Shown: positions 24,376 through 32,930 of the stretch, one piece after another
How the letters are laid out: every line of letters starts with the position of its first letter
Position numbering within the stretch: the stretch's first letter is position 1
From: Streptomyces sp. MA5143a
GTDB taxonomy: Bacteria; Actinomycetota; Actinomycetes; Streptomycetales; Streptomycetaceae
Direction: 5' to 3'
Assembly: GCF_900290235.1 (NCBI RefSeq)
Contig: NZ_OLMK01000068.1
Span: 145,381 to 209,380, forward strand
DNA: 64,000 nucleotides
Translations under genes and position numbers: made by a program
The notes under the pieces: model-generated
The model's input: only the letters and a program-made list of their open reading frames with translations
The model's database searches: none
What the model was told of the DNA's origin: nothing

Positions 24376-25401
24376 TCAGAGCACGCACTCGGCTTCGTCG
24401 TACCGCTCCTTGGGAACGGTCTTCAGCGTCTCCACCGCCTCGGCGAGCGGCACCATCACGATGTCCGTGCCCCGCAGCGCGGTCATCCTGCCGAACTCCC
24501 CGCGGTGCACGGCCTCCACCGCGTGCCACCCGAAGCGCGTCGCCAGCACCCGGTCGTACGCGGTCGGCGTACCGCCCCGCTGCACATGCCCGAGGATGAC
24601 CGGCCGCGCCTCCTTGCCGAGCCGTGCCTCCAGCTCGACGGAGAGCTGCCGGGCGATGCCGGCGAACCGCTCGTGGCCGTAGATGTCCTTGCCGCCCTCG
24701 TCGAAGTCCATGGACCCGGCCTTCGGCTTGGCGCCCTCGGCGGCCACGACGATCGCGAAGCGCTTGCCCGCCTCGAAGCGCTCGCCGACCCGCGTGGCCA
24801 GCTCATCGATGTCGAAGGGCCGTTCCGGTACGACGATGGCGTGCGCGCCGGCCGCCATGCCGGAGTGGAGGGCGATCCAGCCGGTGTGGCGGCCCATGAC
24901 CTCCACGACCAGCACGCGCTGGTGGGACTCGGCGGTGGTCTTCAGACGGTCCAGGGCCTCGGTGGCGACACCGACGGCCGTGTCGAACCCGAACGTCACA
25001 TCGGTGACCGCGATGTCGTTGTCGATGGTCTTCGGCACGCCCACCACGGGCAGACCGTTGTCCGACATCAGCCGGGCCGCCTTGAGCGTGCCCTCACCGC
25101 CGATCGGGATGATCGCGTCGAGGCCGAGCTCCGCGAGATGGCCCTTCGCCCGCTCCACACCGTCCCGCAGATGCGAGGGCTGGACCCGGGAGGAACCGAG
25201 GATCGTGCCGCCGCGAGCCAGGATGCCGCTCACCGAGTCGAGGTCGAGCTTGAGGTAGTCGCACTCCAGGAGGCCTTTCCAGCCGTCCCGGAAGCCGATG
25301 ACCTCGTCGCCGTGGTCGACGACGGCGCGGTGCACGACGGACCGGATGACGGCGTTCAGCCCGGGGCAGTCGCCGCCGGACGTGAGGACACCAATGCGCA
25401 T
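24376..25401 (-). CDS. pfkA: ATP-dependent 6-phosphofructokinase
   Basis: A 341-residue phosphofructokinase: MRIGVLTSGGDCPGLNAVIR. Gly104 in IGGEGTLKAA marks ATP rather than pyrophosphate dependence (PPi enzymes have Asp there), although residue 103 is Glu rather than the common Asp. The catalytic segment PKTIDND has Lys124 and base Asp127, numbered as in Escherichia coli. 'VEVMGRHTGWIAL' and 'LGHVQRGGTPTAYDR' bind fructose 6-phosphate. It commits glucose to glycolysis. Streptomycetes usually have several paralogues. It has its own upstream region and terminator. Confidence 0.95.
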   Translation of the reverse strand: MRIGVLTSGGDCPGLNAVIRSVVHRAVVDHGDEVIGFRDGWKGLLECDYLKLDLDSVSGILARGGTILGSSRVQPSHLRDGVERAKGHLAELGLDAIIPIGGEGTLKAARLMSDNGLPVVGVPKTIDNDIAVTDVTFGFDTAVGVATEALDRLKTTAESHQRVLVVEVMGRHTGWIALHSGMAAGAHAIVVPERPFDIDELATRVGERFEAGKRFAIVVAAEGAKPKAGSMDFDEGGKDIYGHERFAGIARQLSVELEARLGKEARPVILGHVQRGGTPTAYDRVLATRFGWHAVEAVHRGEFGRMTALRGTDIVMVPLAEAVETLKTVPKERYDEAECVL

Positions 25402-25692
25402 AGCCCGAATTACCTTCTCAACGTGGGCAGGATCCGGACCACGCTGTCCGGCGGAATCCCCGCCACCCTACCGGCGCCGGGGGGCCGGACCGTAGCGGGC
25501 GTCCGCCTGCTGGACGCCCCCGCACAGGTGAGCGCACGCCTGGTCAGACGGGCTGTCACAGCTGAGCGGGGGCGGTGTCAGACGGGCTTCGGTACGGGCA
25601 CTGAGGAACCGTTTCTCAGGCTCCTCGGCCCGCCTCGCCGAAGGTGCGCGGACCTCGGCCGACGCCGTCCCGGCCGGCTCCGCGCGGCGGCG
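25402..25692. other. Intergenic stretch with a hairpin and a short direct repeat
   Basis: No gene is seen. gggcgtcc (25497-25504) pairs with ggacgccc (25512-25519) and may stop transcription coming from gatD. The 12-mer gtcagacgggct occurs at 25543-25554 and 25577-25588. The pfkA promoter must lie at the low-coordinate end. Confidence 0.4.
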
Positions 25693-26421
25693 TCACGCCG
25701 GCTCGGTGGCCGCCGCGATCCGCTCGTTGCGCAGAGCCTCGAACCAGCGGTCGTCGGTCGGCGGCAGTGCGTTGACGTCGAGCGCCAACTTCAGCAGCAG
25801 ATCGGCGATCAGCGGGTTCCGGGCGAGCACCGGACCGTGCATGTAGGTGCCGAACACGGTGTCGTTGTACGCGCCCTCCGTGCCGTCGCCCGTGCCGTTG
25901 CCCTTGCCGAGCCGCACGTTCGCGAACGGGCGGGCGGTGGGGCCGAGGTGGGTGACGCCCTGGTGGTTCTCGAACCCGGTCAGCTGGGGCAGGCCGAGAC
26001 GCGGGTCGATGTCCGCGAGGACGTCGCCGACGCACCGCTCGCCCTCGCCGCGGACCGTGGTCACGTCGAGCAGGCCGAGGCCCGGCTCGCGCTGACCGAG
26101 GTCGTTGACGAACTCGTGGCCGAGGATCTGGTAGCCGGCGCACACCGCGAACACGATCGCGCCGTTGTTCACCGCCTGGTACAGATGCCCGTCGCGGCGC
26201 AGCCGCTCGGCGGCGAGCCGCTGCGGACGGTCCTCGCCGCCGCCGATCAGGTAGATGTCGCCGGAGGTCGGGATCGGCTGGTCGCTGCGCACGTCCAGCC
26301 GGGCCACGTCCAGGCCGCGCTGCCGCGCCCGGCGCTCCACGACCAGCACGTTGCCCTGGTCGCCGTAGGTGCTGAGCAGGTCCGGGTAGACCCAGACGAC
26401 CCGCAGGCTGTTGTCACTCAT
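25693..26421 (-). CDS. gatD: Lipid II isoglutaminyl synthase, glutaminase subunit
   Basis: A 242-residue class I glutamine amidotransferase from the ATG at 26421 (MSDNSLRVVWVYPDLLSTYG). The nucleophile Cys94 is in FAVCAGYQILG and the catalytic His195 in GTYMHGPVL; the substrate-side Arg/Asn segment 'NHQGVTHLG' is present. It releases ammonia from glutamine and passes it to MurT, which amidates the D-glutamate of lipid II. This is needed for efficient peptidoglycan cross-linking in Gram-positive bacteria. It lies 23 bp downstream of murT in the same operon. A longer reading to 26658 overlaps murT and is rejected. Confidence 0.95.
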   Translation of the reverse strand: MSDNSLRVVWVYPDLLSTYGDQGNVLVVERRARQRGLDVARLDVRSDQPIPTSGDIYLIGGGEDRPQRLAAERLRRDGHLYQAVNNGAIVFAVCAGYQILGHEFVNDLGQREPGLGLLDVTTVRGEGERCVGDVLADIDPRLGLPQLTGFENHQGVTHLGPTARPFANVRLGKGNGTGDGTEGAYNDTVFGTYMHGPVLARNPLIADLLLKLALDVNALPPTDDRWFEALRNERIAAATEPA

Positions 26422-26444
26422 GAGTTCCCCTCGAGTCCTCGTGG

Positions 26445-27683
26445 TCAGTTGCCGACGCGGCGGCGCAGGTCCTGGAACGCGGTGTAGTTCGCGATGACCT
26501 CGATCCGGCCCGGCGGGCACATCTGCACCGCCTGGTCGAGGCTGTCGCAGACCTGGAAGTGCTGGTTCGCCACTTCCAGTCGCACCGCGAGGTCGAGCTT
26601 CCGGTCGCCCAGCACGAAGATCGGGTGTCCGGTCAGCCGCGTGTAGTCGACGTCCCACAGCCAGGAGGTGTCGGTGCCGTCGGCGCCGCGCGCGTTCACC
26701 GACAGGATCACCGGCGACGGCGGCGGGTCGATCAGCGAGAACGTCTCCAGCCAGCCCGCCGGGTTCTTGGCGAGCAGCAGCCGCAGATCACGCTGCATGA
26801 ACTGCACCACGTCATAGCGTCCGGCGACGGCCTGCACCTGGTACATCCGCTCCAGGGCGACCTGCGGGGGCACCCCGAACACGGCGGCGACGGCGGCCGA
26901 CGAGGCGGCGTTCGCCTTGTTGGCGCGGCCCGGCAGCTGGAGGTGGATCGGCCAGGCCGAACCGTGCGGGTCGAGGACGTGGTCGCCGGACAGCGCCCAG
27001 CTCGGGGTGGGCCGGCGGAAACCGCACTCACCGCAGAACCAGTCGTCGCCCGGGCGCTGCATCACACCGCCGCACGCCGGGCACGACCAGGCGTCGTCCT
27101 TCCACATCTGGCCGACGGCGACCCAGACCACGTTGGGGGAGGACGACGCGGCCCACACCACCAGCGGGTCGTCGCAGTTGGCGACGACGACGGACTTGGT
27201 GCCGGCCAGGCCCTCACGCCAGGCCTCCGCCATCATGCGGGTCTCGGCGGCCCGGTCGAGCTGGTCGCGCGAGAGGTTGAGCAGCGCGATGCACTTGGGG
27301 TCCGTGTCCCGTGCCACACCGGCGAGGTACTTCTCGTCGACCTCGATCACACCGAACTTGGAGTCGGAGTTGCCGGCGAGCGCCGAGGTGATGCCCGCGG
27401 GCATGTTCGCGCCCAGCGCGTTCGACACGACGGGTCCCGCGGCGCGCAGCGCCTCCGCGATCAGCCGGGTCGTGGTCGTCTTGCCGTTGGTGGCGGAGAC
27501 CAGGACGACGTCCAGGTTCTGCGCCAGTCGTGCGAGCAGATCGGGGTCGAGTTTGAGGGCCACCCGGCCGCCGATCACCGATCCGCTACCGCGTCCCGCG
27601 GCACGCGATGCCGCCGCGACCGCCTTGCCCGCCGTCACGGCCAGCTTGGCCCGCGGCGTCAGCGGGTCCGAGTTGCCTGCCAT
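26445..27683 (-). CDS. murT: Lipid II isoglutaminyl synthase, Mur-ligase subunit
   Basis: A 412-residue Mur-ligase-like protein from the ATG at 27683 (MAGNSDPLTPRAKLAVTAGK). The ATP-binding P-loop SATNGKTTTTRL is at 63-74, with 'GVIEVDEKYL' after it. A four-Cys zinc ribbon (CPAC at 201-204 and CGEC at 217-220) is inserted in the central domain as in known MurT. The DUF1727 C-terminal domain contains 'NPAGWLETFSLIDPPPSPV' and 'DYTRLTGHPIFVLGDRK'. It activates the D-glutamate alpha-carboxyl of lipid II for amidation with ammonia from GatD. It is divergent from def. Confidence 0.95.
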   Translation of the reverse strand: MAGNSDPLTPRAKLAVTAGKAVAAASRAAGRGSGSVIGGRVALKLDPDLLARLAQNLDVVLVSATNGKTTTTRLIAEALRAAGPVVSNALGANMPAGITSALAGNSDSKFGVIEVDEKYLAGVARDTDPKCIALLNLSRDQLDRAAETRMMAEAWREGLAGTKSVVVANCDDPLVVWAASSSPNVVWVAVGQMWKDDAWSCPACGGVMQRPGDDWFCGECGFRRPTPSWALSGDHVLDPHGSAWPIHLQLPGRANKANAASSAAVAAVFGVPPQVALERMYQVQAVAGRYDVVQFMQRDLRLLLAKNPAGWLETFSLIDPPPSPVILSVNARGADGTDTSWLWDVDYTRLTGHPIFVLGDRKLDLAVRLEVANQHFQVCDSLDQAVQMCPPGRIEVIANYTAFQDLRRRVGN

Positions 27684-27835
27684 CAGTTCTCGATCCTCCT
27701 TGCGTACAGCGCCGCGCCCAGTCCCGGCAACGTGTGGACCAAAGCCTATCGAGATCCACTCACGCGCCCGAATCTCGCCGGGCCGGTAGCACCGGCGGGA
27801 CCGGCTATATCGGGTCCGAACGTACTCTTGCGCCC
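27684..27835. promoter_or_regulatory. Divergent promoter region of murT-gatD and def
   Basis: On the plus strand a -10-like TACTCT at 27823-27828 lies only 7 nt from the def ATG (27836), so def is probably leaderless. For murT, TAGGCT on the minus strand (complement near 27744-27749) is a fair -10, with an ordinary AGGAGG ribosome site closer to the start codon. Confidence 0.4.
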
Positions 27836-28375
27836 ATGCGAAGCGGCTCGATTCCCGGCGCCCGAGGGCGCGTTCTCCCCATGACACTGCTCGGGGACCC
27901 CGTCCTGCACGCCCCTTGTGAAGAAGTCACGGAGTTCGGTCCCGAACTCGAGCGGCTCGTGGAGGACATGTTCGCGACGATGTACGCGGCGCGGGGCGTG
28001 GGTATCGCCGCGAACCAGGTGGGCCGGGCGCTGAGGGTGTTCGTGTACGACTGCCCGGACGACGAGGACGAGCGCCATCTCGGTCATGTGGTGAACCCCC
28101 GGCTGGTGTCGGCGGACGGGATCCTGCTGCGCGGGCCGGAGGGCTGTCTGTCGCTGCCCGGACTGGAGGCGGGGGTGGAACGGTACGACGAGGCCGTGGT
28201 CGAGGGGTACACGGTCGACGGGGACCGTGTACGGGTGCCGGGGACCGGGTTCTTCGCGCGGTGCCTCCAGCACGAGTGCGATCACCTCGACGGCCGGGTG
28301 TACGTGGACCACCTCTCGGGGTGGCGCCGTTCCCGGGTGCGGCGCAAGATCGCGAAGGCGCCGTGGGGCGGCTGA
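27836..28375 (+). CDS. def: Peptide deformylase
   Basis: A 179-residue deformylase from ATG 27836. All three metal/catalytic motifs are intact: GVGIAANQVG (55-64), EGCLSLPG with metal ligand Cys104, and QHECDHLDG with ligands His146 and His150 and catalytic Glu147. It removes the formyl group from nascent proteins. The N-terminal 16 residues before MTLLGDPVLH are extra, so initiation at the internal ATG (27881) is possible. Streptomyces genomes carry multiple def genes, so this may not be the only one. Confidence 0.94.
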   Translation: MRSGSIPGARGRVLPMTLLGDPVLHAPCEEVTEFGPELERLVEDMFATMYAARGVGIAANQVGRALRVFVYDCPDDEDERHLGHVVNPRLVSADGILLRGPEGCLSLPGLEAGVERYDEAVVEGYTVDGDRVRVPGTGFFARCLQHECDHLDGRVYVDHLSGWRRSRVRRKIAKAPWGG

Positions 28376-28384
28376 CATGCCGAC

Positions 28385-28430
28385 GGGCGCGGGTACGCCG
28401 TCGCGCGTCGCGCGGCGCACCGCGCCCTTT
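28385..28430. terminator. Probable convergent terminator
   Basis: gggcgcgg (28385-28392) pairs with ccgcgccc (28420-28427), enclosing the self-complementary gccgtcgcgcg/cgcgcggc segment, and is followed by TTT on the plus strand. It separates def from the convergent TetR gene. Confidence 0.5.
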
Positions 28431-28445
28431 CCGGCGCGGCCGGGG

Positions 28446-29093
28446 TCAGAAGCCCGGGCCGCCCACCTTGTCGCCCGCGGCCGCCAGGCGGCCCCATAGG
28501 AGGTCGGCCATGCTGCGGACCAACTCGGCCCTGGTGCAGGGGCGTTCGCCGAGCCACCAGTCGCCCGCGGCGTGCATCATGCCCACGATGCCGTGGCCCC
28601 AGATCCGTGCGAGCCGGCGGCTGTCGGGACCGAGGTCGAGGCGCTCTTCTATGACCGTGCCCAGTTCCTCGCCCATGCGCCGCAGCAGGGGCGCGGAGTG
28701 CTTGCCGACGTCGAAGCCCTGGTCGCCCCCGGGCTGACCGCCCTCGGCGGGATGCATCAGGAAGCGGTACACCTGAGGGCGGGCCTCGATGGCCGCGAGA
28801 TAGGTGTCGAGGGTCGCCTCGACGCGTTCCCGGCGCTCCGCCGGGGCGTCCAGGGCGGCCCGCAAGGAGTCCAGGAGGGCATCGGTGTGACGCTGGGCGA
28901 GCGCGGCGTAGAGTCCGCCCTTGTCGCCGAAGTGGCGGTAAAGGATGGGTTTGGTGATGCCCGCCTCGGCGGCGATGGCGTTCATCGACGCCCCGGGGCC
29001 GTCGCGGAGCACCACACGGTCCGCGGCCTCCAGCAGCTCGCGCCGACGGCGGTCGGCGGACCGTTCCTGGTCGGTCGACTGCGTGGTGTCCAT
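28446..29093 (-). CDS. TetR-family regulator of the adjacent acyl-CoA dehydrogenase
   Basis: A 215-residue TetR protein from the ATG at 29093 (MDTTQSTDQERSADRRRREL). The DNA-binding helix-turn-helix is 'MNAIAAEAGITKPILYRHF' followed by GDKGGLYAALAQRH. The C-terminal domain has 'FLMHPAEGGQPGGD' and 'WGHGIVGMMHAAGDWWLG', a shape seen in regulators of fatty-acid genes that bind acyl-CoA. It is divergent from an acyl-CoA dehydrogenase gene, with two palindromes between them, so it most likely represses that gene until an acyl-CoA ligand appears. Confidence 0.88.
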   Translation of the reverse strand: MDTTQSTDQERSADRRRRELLEAADRVVLRDGPGASMNAIAAEAGITKPILYRHFGDKGGLYAALAQRHTDALLDSLRAALDAPAERRERVEATLDTYLAAIEARPQVYRFLMHPAEGGQPGGDQGFDVGKHSAPLLRRMGEELGTVIEERLDLGPDSRRLARIWGHGIVGMMHAAGDWWLGERPCTRAELVRSMADLLWGRLAAAGDKVGGPGF

Positions 29094-29188
29094 GTCTCTC
29101 CCCCAGTACAGATTTCGGTGACGCCTGCGCAAAGTAGCACTGACGTACACGTCACGACCGAACGGGCTACCGAGGGCGGCCCGGGAGT

Positions 29189-29235
29189 TGACTTTTCCTA
29201 CCGACCGGTAACAGACTCACGTTACCGCAGGTAAC
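29189..29235. promoter_or_regulatory. Promoter and paired TetR palindromes before the acyl-CoA dehydrogenase gene
   Basis: TTGACT (29189-29194) is a good -35 for the plus-strand gene, with a -10 near CAGACT (29212-29217). TACC-GACC-GGTA (29199-29210) lies between these boxes, and GTTACC-GCA-GGTAAC (29221-29235) covers the likely transcription start. A repressor on either site would block the promoter. Confidence 0.6.
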
Positions 29236-29260
29236 ATCTTAGTGCAGTGCTGGAGGCGTC

Positions 29261-30487
29261 ATGGCCGAGTTCACGATGGAACTCAACGAGGAACAGCGAG
29301 AGGTCCGCGACTGGCTGCACGGATTCGCCGCCGATGTGATCCGGCCCGCGGCCGCCGAGTGGGACGAGCGCGAGGAGACGCCCTGGCCGGTCATCCAGGA
29401 GGCCGCCAAGGTGGGCATCTACTCCCTGGACTTCTACGCCCAGCAGTACTTCGACCCCACCGGCCTCGGCATCCCCATGGCCATGGAGGAGCTGTTCTGG
29501 GGTGACGCCGGCATCGCGCTCTCCATCGTCGGCACCGGCCTCGCGGCGGTCGGCGTCCTCGCCAACGGCACCGAGGAGCAGATCGGCACCTGGATCCCCC
29601 AGATGTACGGTGACGCGGGCGACGTCAAGGTGGCCGCGTTCTGCTCCTCCGAGCCCGACGCCGGCTCCGACGTCGCCTCCATGCGCACCCGCGCGGTCTA
29701 CGACGAGGCCAAGGACGAGTGGGTCCTCAACGGCACGAAGACCTGGGCGACCAACGGCGGCATCGCCAACGTCCACGTCGTGGTGGCCGTGGTCGACGCC
29801 GAACTCGGCTCCAAGGGCCACGCGTCCTTCATCGTCCCGCCGAACACCCCCGGCCTGTCCCAGGGCCAGAAGTTCAAGAAGCACGGTATCCGCGCCTCCC
29901 ACACCGCCGAGGTCGTCCTGGAGGACGTGCGCGTCCCCGGCTCCTGCCTCCTCGGCGGCAAGGAGAAGCTCGACGAGCGCCTGGCGCGGGCCCGGGAGCG
30001 GGCCAAGGCCGGCGGCGAGCGGGTGAAGAACGCGGCGATGGCCACGTTCGAGGCGAGCCGGCCCGCCGTCGGGGCGATGGCCGTGGGTACCGCCCGCGCC
30101 GCCTACGAGGTCGCGCTGGAATACGCCAAGACCCGCGAGCAGTTCGGGCGGCCGATCATCGACAACCAGGGCGTCGCGTTCCAGCTGGCGGACATGCGGA
30201 CGTCCGTGGACGCGGCCCGGCTGCTGGTGTGGCGGGCCTCCTGGATGGCGATCAACGGCAAGCCGTTCACCGCCGCCGAGGGGTCCCAGTCGAAGCTGTT
30301 CGCGAGCGAGACGGCGAAGAAGGTGACGGCGCAGGCCCTGCAGATCCTCGGCGGCAACGGATACACCCGGGAGTACCCCGTGGAGCGGATGCACCGGGAC
30401 GCGGCCATCTACACGATCTTCGAGGGGACGAGCGAGATCCAGCGGCTGGTGATCGCCCGCACCGTCTCGGGGATGTCCATCCGATAA
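29261..30487 (+). CDS. Acyl-CoA dehydrogenase
   Basis: A 408-residue FAD-dependent acyl-CoA dehydrogenase with a GGAGG ribosome site. Family signatures are 'AFCSSEPDAGSDVASMRT' (FAD/substrate), 'WVLNGTKTWATNGGIANVHV', 'YAKTREQFGRPIIDNQGVAF', 'LQILGGNGYTREYPVERMHR' and the catalytic base Glu388 in IFEGTSEIQ. A basic, Ala/Arg/Lys-rich insertion (about 238-262: RLARARERAKAGGERVK) is longer than usual at that site. It would start beta-oxidation of a fatty or branched acyl-CoA. It is divergent from its probable TetR regulator. Confidence 0.93.
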   Translation: MAEFTMELNEEQREVRDWLHGFAADVIRPAAAEWDEREETPWPVIQEAAKVGIYSLDFYAQQYFDPTGLGIPMAMEELFWGDAGIALSIVGTGLAAVGVLANGTEEQIGTWIPQMYGDAGDVKVAAFCSSEPDAGSDVASMRTRAVYDEAKDEWVLNGTKTWATNGGIANVHVVVAVVDAELGSKGHASFIVPPNTPGLSQGQKFKKHGIRASHTAEVVLEDVRVPGSCLLGGKEKLDERLARARERAKAGGERVKNAAMATFEASRPAVGAMAVGTARAAYEVALEYAKTREQFGRPIIDNQGVAFQLADMRTSVDAARLLVWRASWMAINGKPFTAAEGSQSKLFASETAKKVTAQALQILGGNGYTREYPVERMHRDAAIYTIFEGTSEIQRLVIARTVSGMSIR

Positions 30488-30535
30488 CCCCCCCGGAACC
30501 GTCGGTGAGACGCGCCGCGCCCCCCGGGGGGATGG

Positions 30536-31750
30536 TCACCAGGTGACCGGGAGGGCCTCCGGGCCGCGGATCAGGGCGCCGCGCCGCCAGCGGACCTCGG
30601 CGGGCGGCACCGCCGGCCGCAGGCCCGGCACCCGGTCCAGGAGCGCGTCCACGACCAGTTCGGCCTCCAGCCGGGCGAGGCCGGCGCCCACGCAGGCATG
30701 GGCGCCGTGCCCGAAGGCCAGATGGGGGTTCGGGTCGCGGTCGAAGTCGATGCGCTCGGGGTCGGGGAAGACGTCCGGGTCACGGTTGGCAGCCAGGTAC
30801 GACACATAGACCGGCTCGCCGGCCCGGATGCGGACACCGTGGAGGACCACGTCCTCCAGGGCGATCCGGGACAGGCCGACGGCGTTGCGGTGCGGTACGT
30901 ACCGCAGCAGTTCCTCGACGGCGCGCGGCCGCAGCCCGGGTTCCTCGCGCAGCCGGGCGAGCAGGTCGGGGCGGCTCAGCAGGACGAAGCACATCCGGCC
31001 CGTGTTGTGGGTGAGAGCCTCACCGCCGATCTGCAGGGAACCGGCCAGGGTCGACGCCTCCTCCTCGGTGACGTCCCCCCGGGCCACGGCCGCGCCGAGC
31101 AGGGAGACGACGTCGTCCCCGCCGGAGCCCCGGTGCTCGGCGACGGCCCTCGCGAAGTACGCCGTCATGTCCCGCTCGGCCCGTTCACCGGCCTCGGTGC
31201 CGTCCGTCAGGGACAGGATCCGCCGGGTCCGAACCCGCATCTCCTCGCGGTCCGCGTCCGGGACACCCATCAGGTCGCTGATCACGGTGACCGCGAACGG
31301 CTCCAGCACCCGTGCGACGAGGTCCGCCGGCGGGCCGTCGCCCAGCATCGCGTCCACCGTCGCCTCCAGCTTCCGCCGCGCCGTCGCCCGCAGCCGGGCG
31401 ATGCCCGGGGCGTCGAAGACGGGGGCGAGCGCGCGGCGCAGCCGGGCGTGGTCCGGCGTGTCGGCCAAGGTCATCGCACCCGGCCGCGGGGCGAAGTGCG
31501 GCGCCCACCGGGTGACCTGACGACCGGCCACCTCCGCCCGGCTGAACCGGGGGTCGTCCGTCACCAGCCGTACGTCGTCGTGGCGGGTCAGCAGCCACGC
31601 CCAGCCCTCGCCGTTGGGCAGCTGGATCCGGTTGATCGGGCCCTCCCGCATCAGCTCGGCCAGCACGGGGTCGAAGTCGACCCCGGTCAGCCTCAGGACG
31701 GGCCAGTGCCGTACCGGCGGGGCGCCGAGGGTCTCTTCGCTCGTCGTCAT
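30536..31750 (-). CDS. Cytochrome P450
   Basis: A 404-residue soluble P450 from the ATG at 31750. The heme-binding loop is FGHGAHACVGAGLAR with Cys353, the ExxR pair is in EELLR (280-283), and 'DRDPNPHLAFGHG' and 'LADTPDHARLRRALAPVF' are CYP105/107-like. In the oxygen-binding I-helix the sequence is IGGEALTHNT (241-250). The usual acid-Thr pair is replaced by Glu-Ala, as in P450eryF, so proton delivery may rely on the substrate or a nearby Thr247. No ferredoxin gene is adjacent. A TenA-like gene is divergent. The substrate is unknown; a specialised-metabolism role is possible. Confidence 0.92.
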   Translation of the reverse strand: MTTSEETLGAPPVRHWPVLRLTGVDFDPVLAELMREGPINRIQLPNGEGWAWLLTRHDDVRLVTDDPRFSRAEVAGRQVTRWAPHFAPRPGAMTLADTPDHARLRRALAPVFDAPGIARLRATARRKLEATVDAMLGDGPPADLVARVLEPFAVTVISDLMGVPDADREEMRVRTRRILSLTDGTEAGERAERDMTAYFARAVAEHRGSGGDDVVSLLGAAVARGDVTEEEASTLAGSLQIGGEALTHNTGRMCFVLLSRPDLLARLREEPGLRPRAVEELLRYVPHRNAVGLSRIALEDVVLHGVRIRAGEPVYVSYLAANRDPDVFPDPERIDFDRDPNPHLAFGHGAHACVGAGLARLEAELVVDALLDRVPGLRPAVPPAEVRWRRGALIRGPEALPVTW

Positions 31751-31872
31751 GTGTCGCCACGCATGGGGAACGCCTGCTTTCGCTGTCCGGAAGGGGCCTT
31801 CGGGCCGGGCACGCGGTGGTGATGCGGTGGAGTACCCACGATCACCCGTCGGCCCGGCGATCTCGCGCCGGA

Positions 31873-31924
31873 CTACTCCGGACCGGCGAAGCCGGACGGA
31901 GCACCGCCCCCTACTCCGGACCGG
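31873..31924. repeat. 14-bp direct repeat upstream of the TenA-like gene
   Basis: ctactccggaccgg occurs at 31873-31886 and 31911-31924, 38 bp apart, each centred on the palindrome TCCGGA. It lies in the divergent gap between the P450 and TenA-like genes (31751-31980), so it may be an operator pair. Nothing else is recognised in that 230-bp gap. Confidence 0.5.
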
Positions 31925-31980
31925 GCGGCCGTGCCATGGTCGAGGAGGCACAGCGCCGCCGGAACCGACGGGAGTACGCC

Positions 31981-32643
31981 ATGACGCGCACGGCAGGGCA
32001 TCTGCTGGACACCCTCACCGCGAAACTGGCCCCCGACCCCGGCGACAACCCGCTGCTGCCGCTCATCGCCGCCGGGACGGCCGACCCCGCCACCCTCGCC
32101 GTACTGGCCCTGGAGCAACACCAGGTGATCGCCTCCGACCACCGCTCCTTCGCCCGTCTGGCCCAGCTGGCGGCGACCGAGGCCCCCGCGAGCGCCGCGT
32201 TCTTCCGGCTGCTCGCGGACGGCGAGGCCGTCGCGGCCGGCCACCTCACCATGTTCGCGCGGGCCTGCGGCGTGGACGAGGAACGCGCCGCCGCCCATGA
32301 ACCGCTGCCGGGCTGCCAGGCCTACCCGTCGTACGTCGCCCGCCTCGCGCTGGAGGCCGCGCCGGCCGACGCGGTCCTCGCCCTGACCGCCAACTTCGCC
32401 TCCTGGGGCGGCTACTGCGCCACGATCGGGCGAGCCCTGCGCCGGCACTACGACCTCACCGACGACGCGTGCGCGTTCTTCGACTTCTTCGCCGAGCCGT
32501 CCCCCGACCTGGACAGGAGCGCACGGACGGCCGTGGAGGAGGGATGGCAGGCGGGCCGGCTCGACGAGAGGCTCGCCCAGCGCCACGGCCGACTGCTGCA
32601 GAGCTACGAATCCATGTTCTGGAGCACACTCGCCCGCCTGTGA
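31981..32643 (+). CDS. TenA/heme-oxygenase-fold family protein
   Basis: A 220-residue all-helical protein from ATG 31981, with gggag six bases upstream; ATG 31936 is an alternative. 'LALEQHQVIASDHRSFARLA', 'MFARACGVDEERAAAHEPLP', 'CQAYPSYVARLALEAAPADA' and 'NFASWGGYCATIGRALRRHY' fit the TenA-like fold, where the segment with Tyr/Cys near 'YPSYV' and a late Glu act in thiamine salvage. It is not near thiamine genes here, so a thiaminase role is not assumed. It is divergent from a P450 and may act on the same compound. Confidence 0.6.
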   Translation: MTRTAGHLLDTLTAKLAPDPGDNPLLPLIAAGTADPATLAVLALEQHQVIASDHRSFARLAQLAATEAPASAAFFRLLADGEAVAAGHLTMFARACGVDEERAAAHEPLPGCQAYPSYVARLALEAAPADAVLALTANFASWGGYCATIGRALRRHYDLTDDACAFFDFFAEPSPDLDRSARTAVEEGWQAGRLDERLAQRHGRLLQSYESMFWSTLARL

Positions 32644-32665
32644 GAGGGGGCGGAAGGGGGCCGGA

Positions 32666-32905
32666 TCAGCCGGAGACGGCCCCACTGCTGTGCGCGATGC
32701 ACGCCACGTCGATGCGGTCGGCCAGCTTCGCCAGCTCGATCGTCAGCGCGGCCACCGTGTCCTCGTCCAGGTCGTCCGCGCCCGCCTCCACCAGGTGCAG
32801 CCACCGTCCGCCCAGCGTTCGCAGCAGCTTGCTGACATCGGCGGCGGCCACCTGAAGGGTCCCGCGGTCGTCGACGATCAGAGGAAGAGTCACTTCGCGG
32901 TTCAC
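32666..32905 (-). CDS. Small hypothetical protein (about 79 residues)
   Basis: Read from GTG at 32905 (MNREVTLPLIVDDRGTLQVA), giving 79 residues with 'VSKLLRTLGGRWLHLVEAGA' and a C-terminal 'LAKLADRIDVACIAHSS'. The pattern resembles a small Streptomyces-restricted family (I believe DUF6213) with no known role. There is no obvious ribosome site, so the start is uncertain and it may be leaderless. It follows the semialdehyde dehydrogenase gene after 25 bp on the same strand and could be co-transcribed. Confidence 0.55.
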   Translation of the reverse strand: MNREVTLPLIVDDRGTLQVAAADVSKLLRTLGGRWLHLVEAGADDLDEDTVAALTIELAKLADRIDVACIAHSSGAVSG

Positions 32906-32930
32906 AACGGGGATGGTAACCGCGGAAGGC

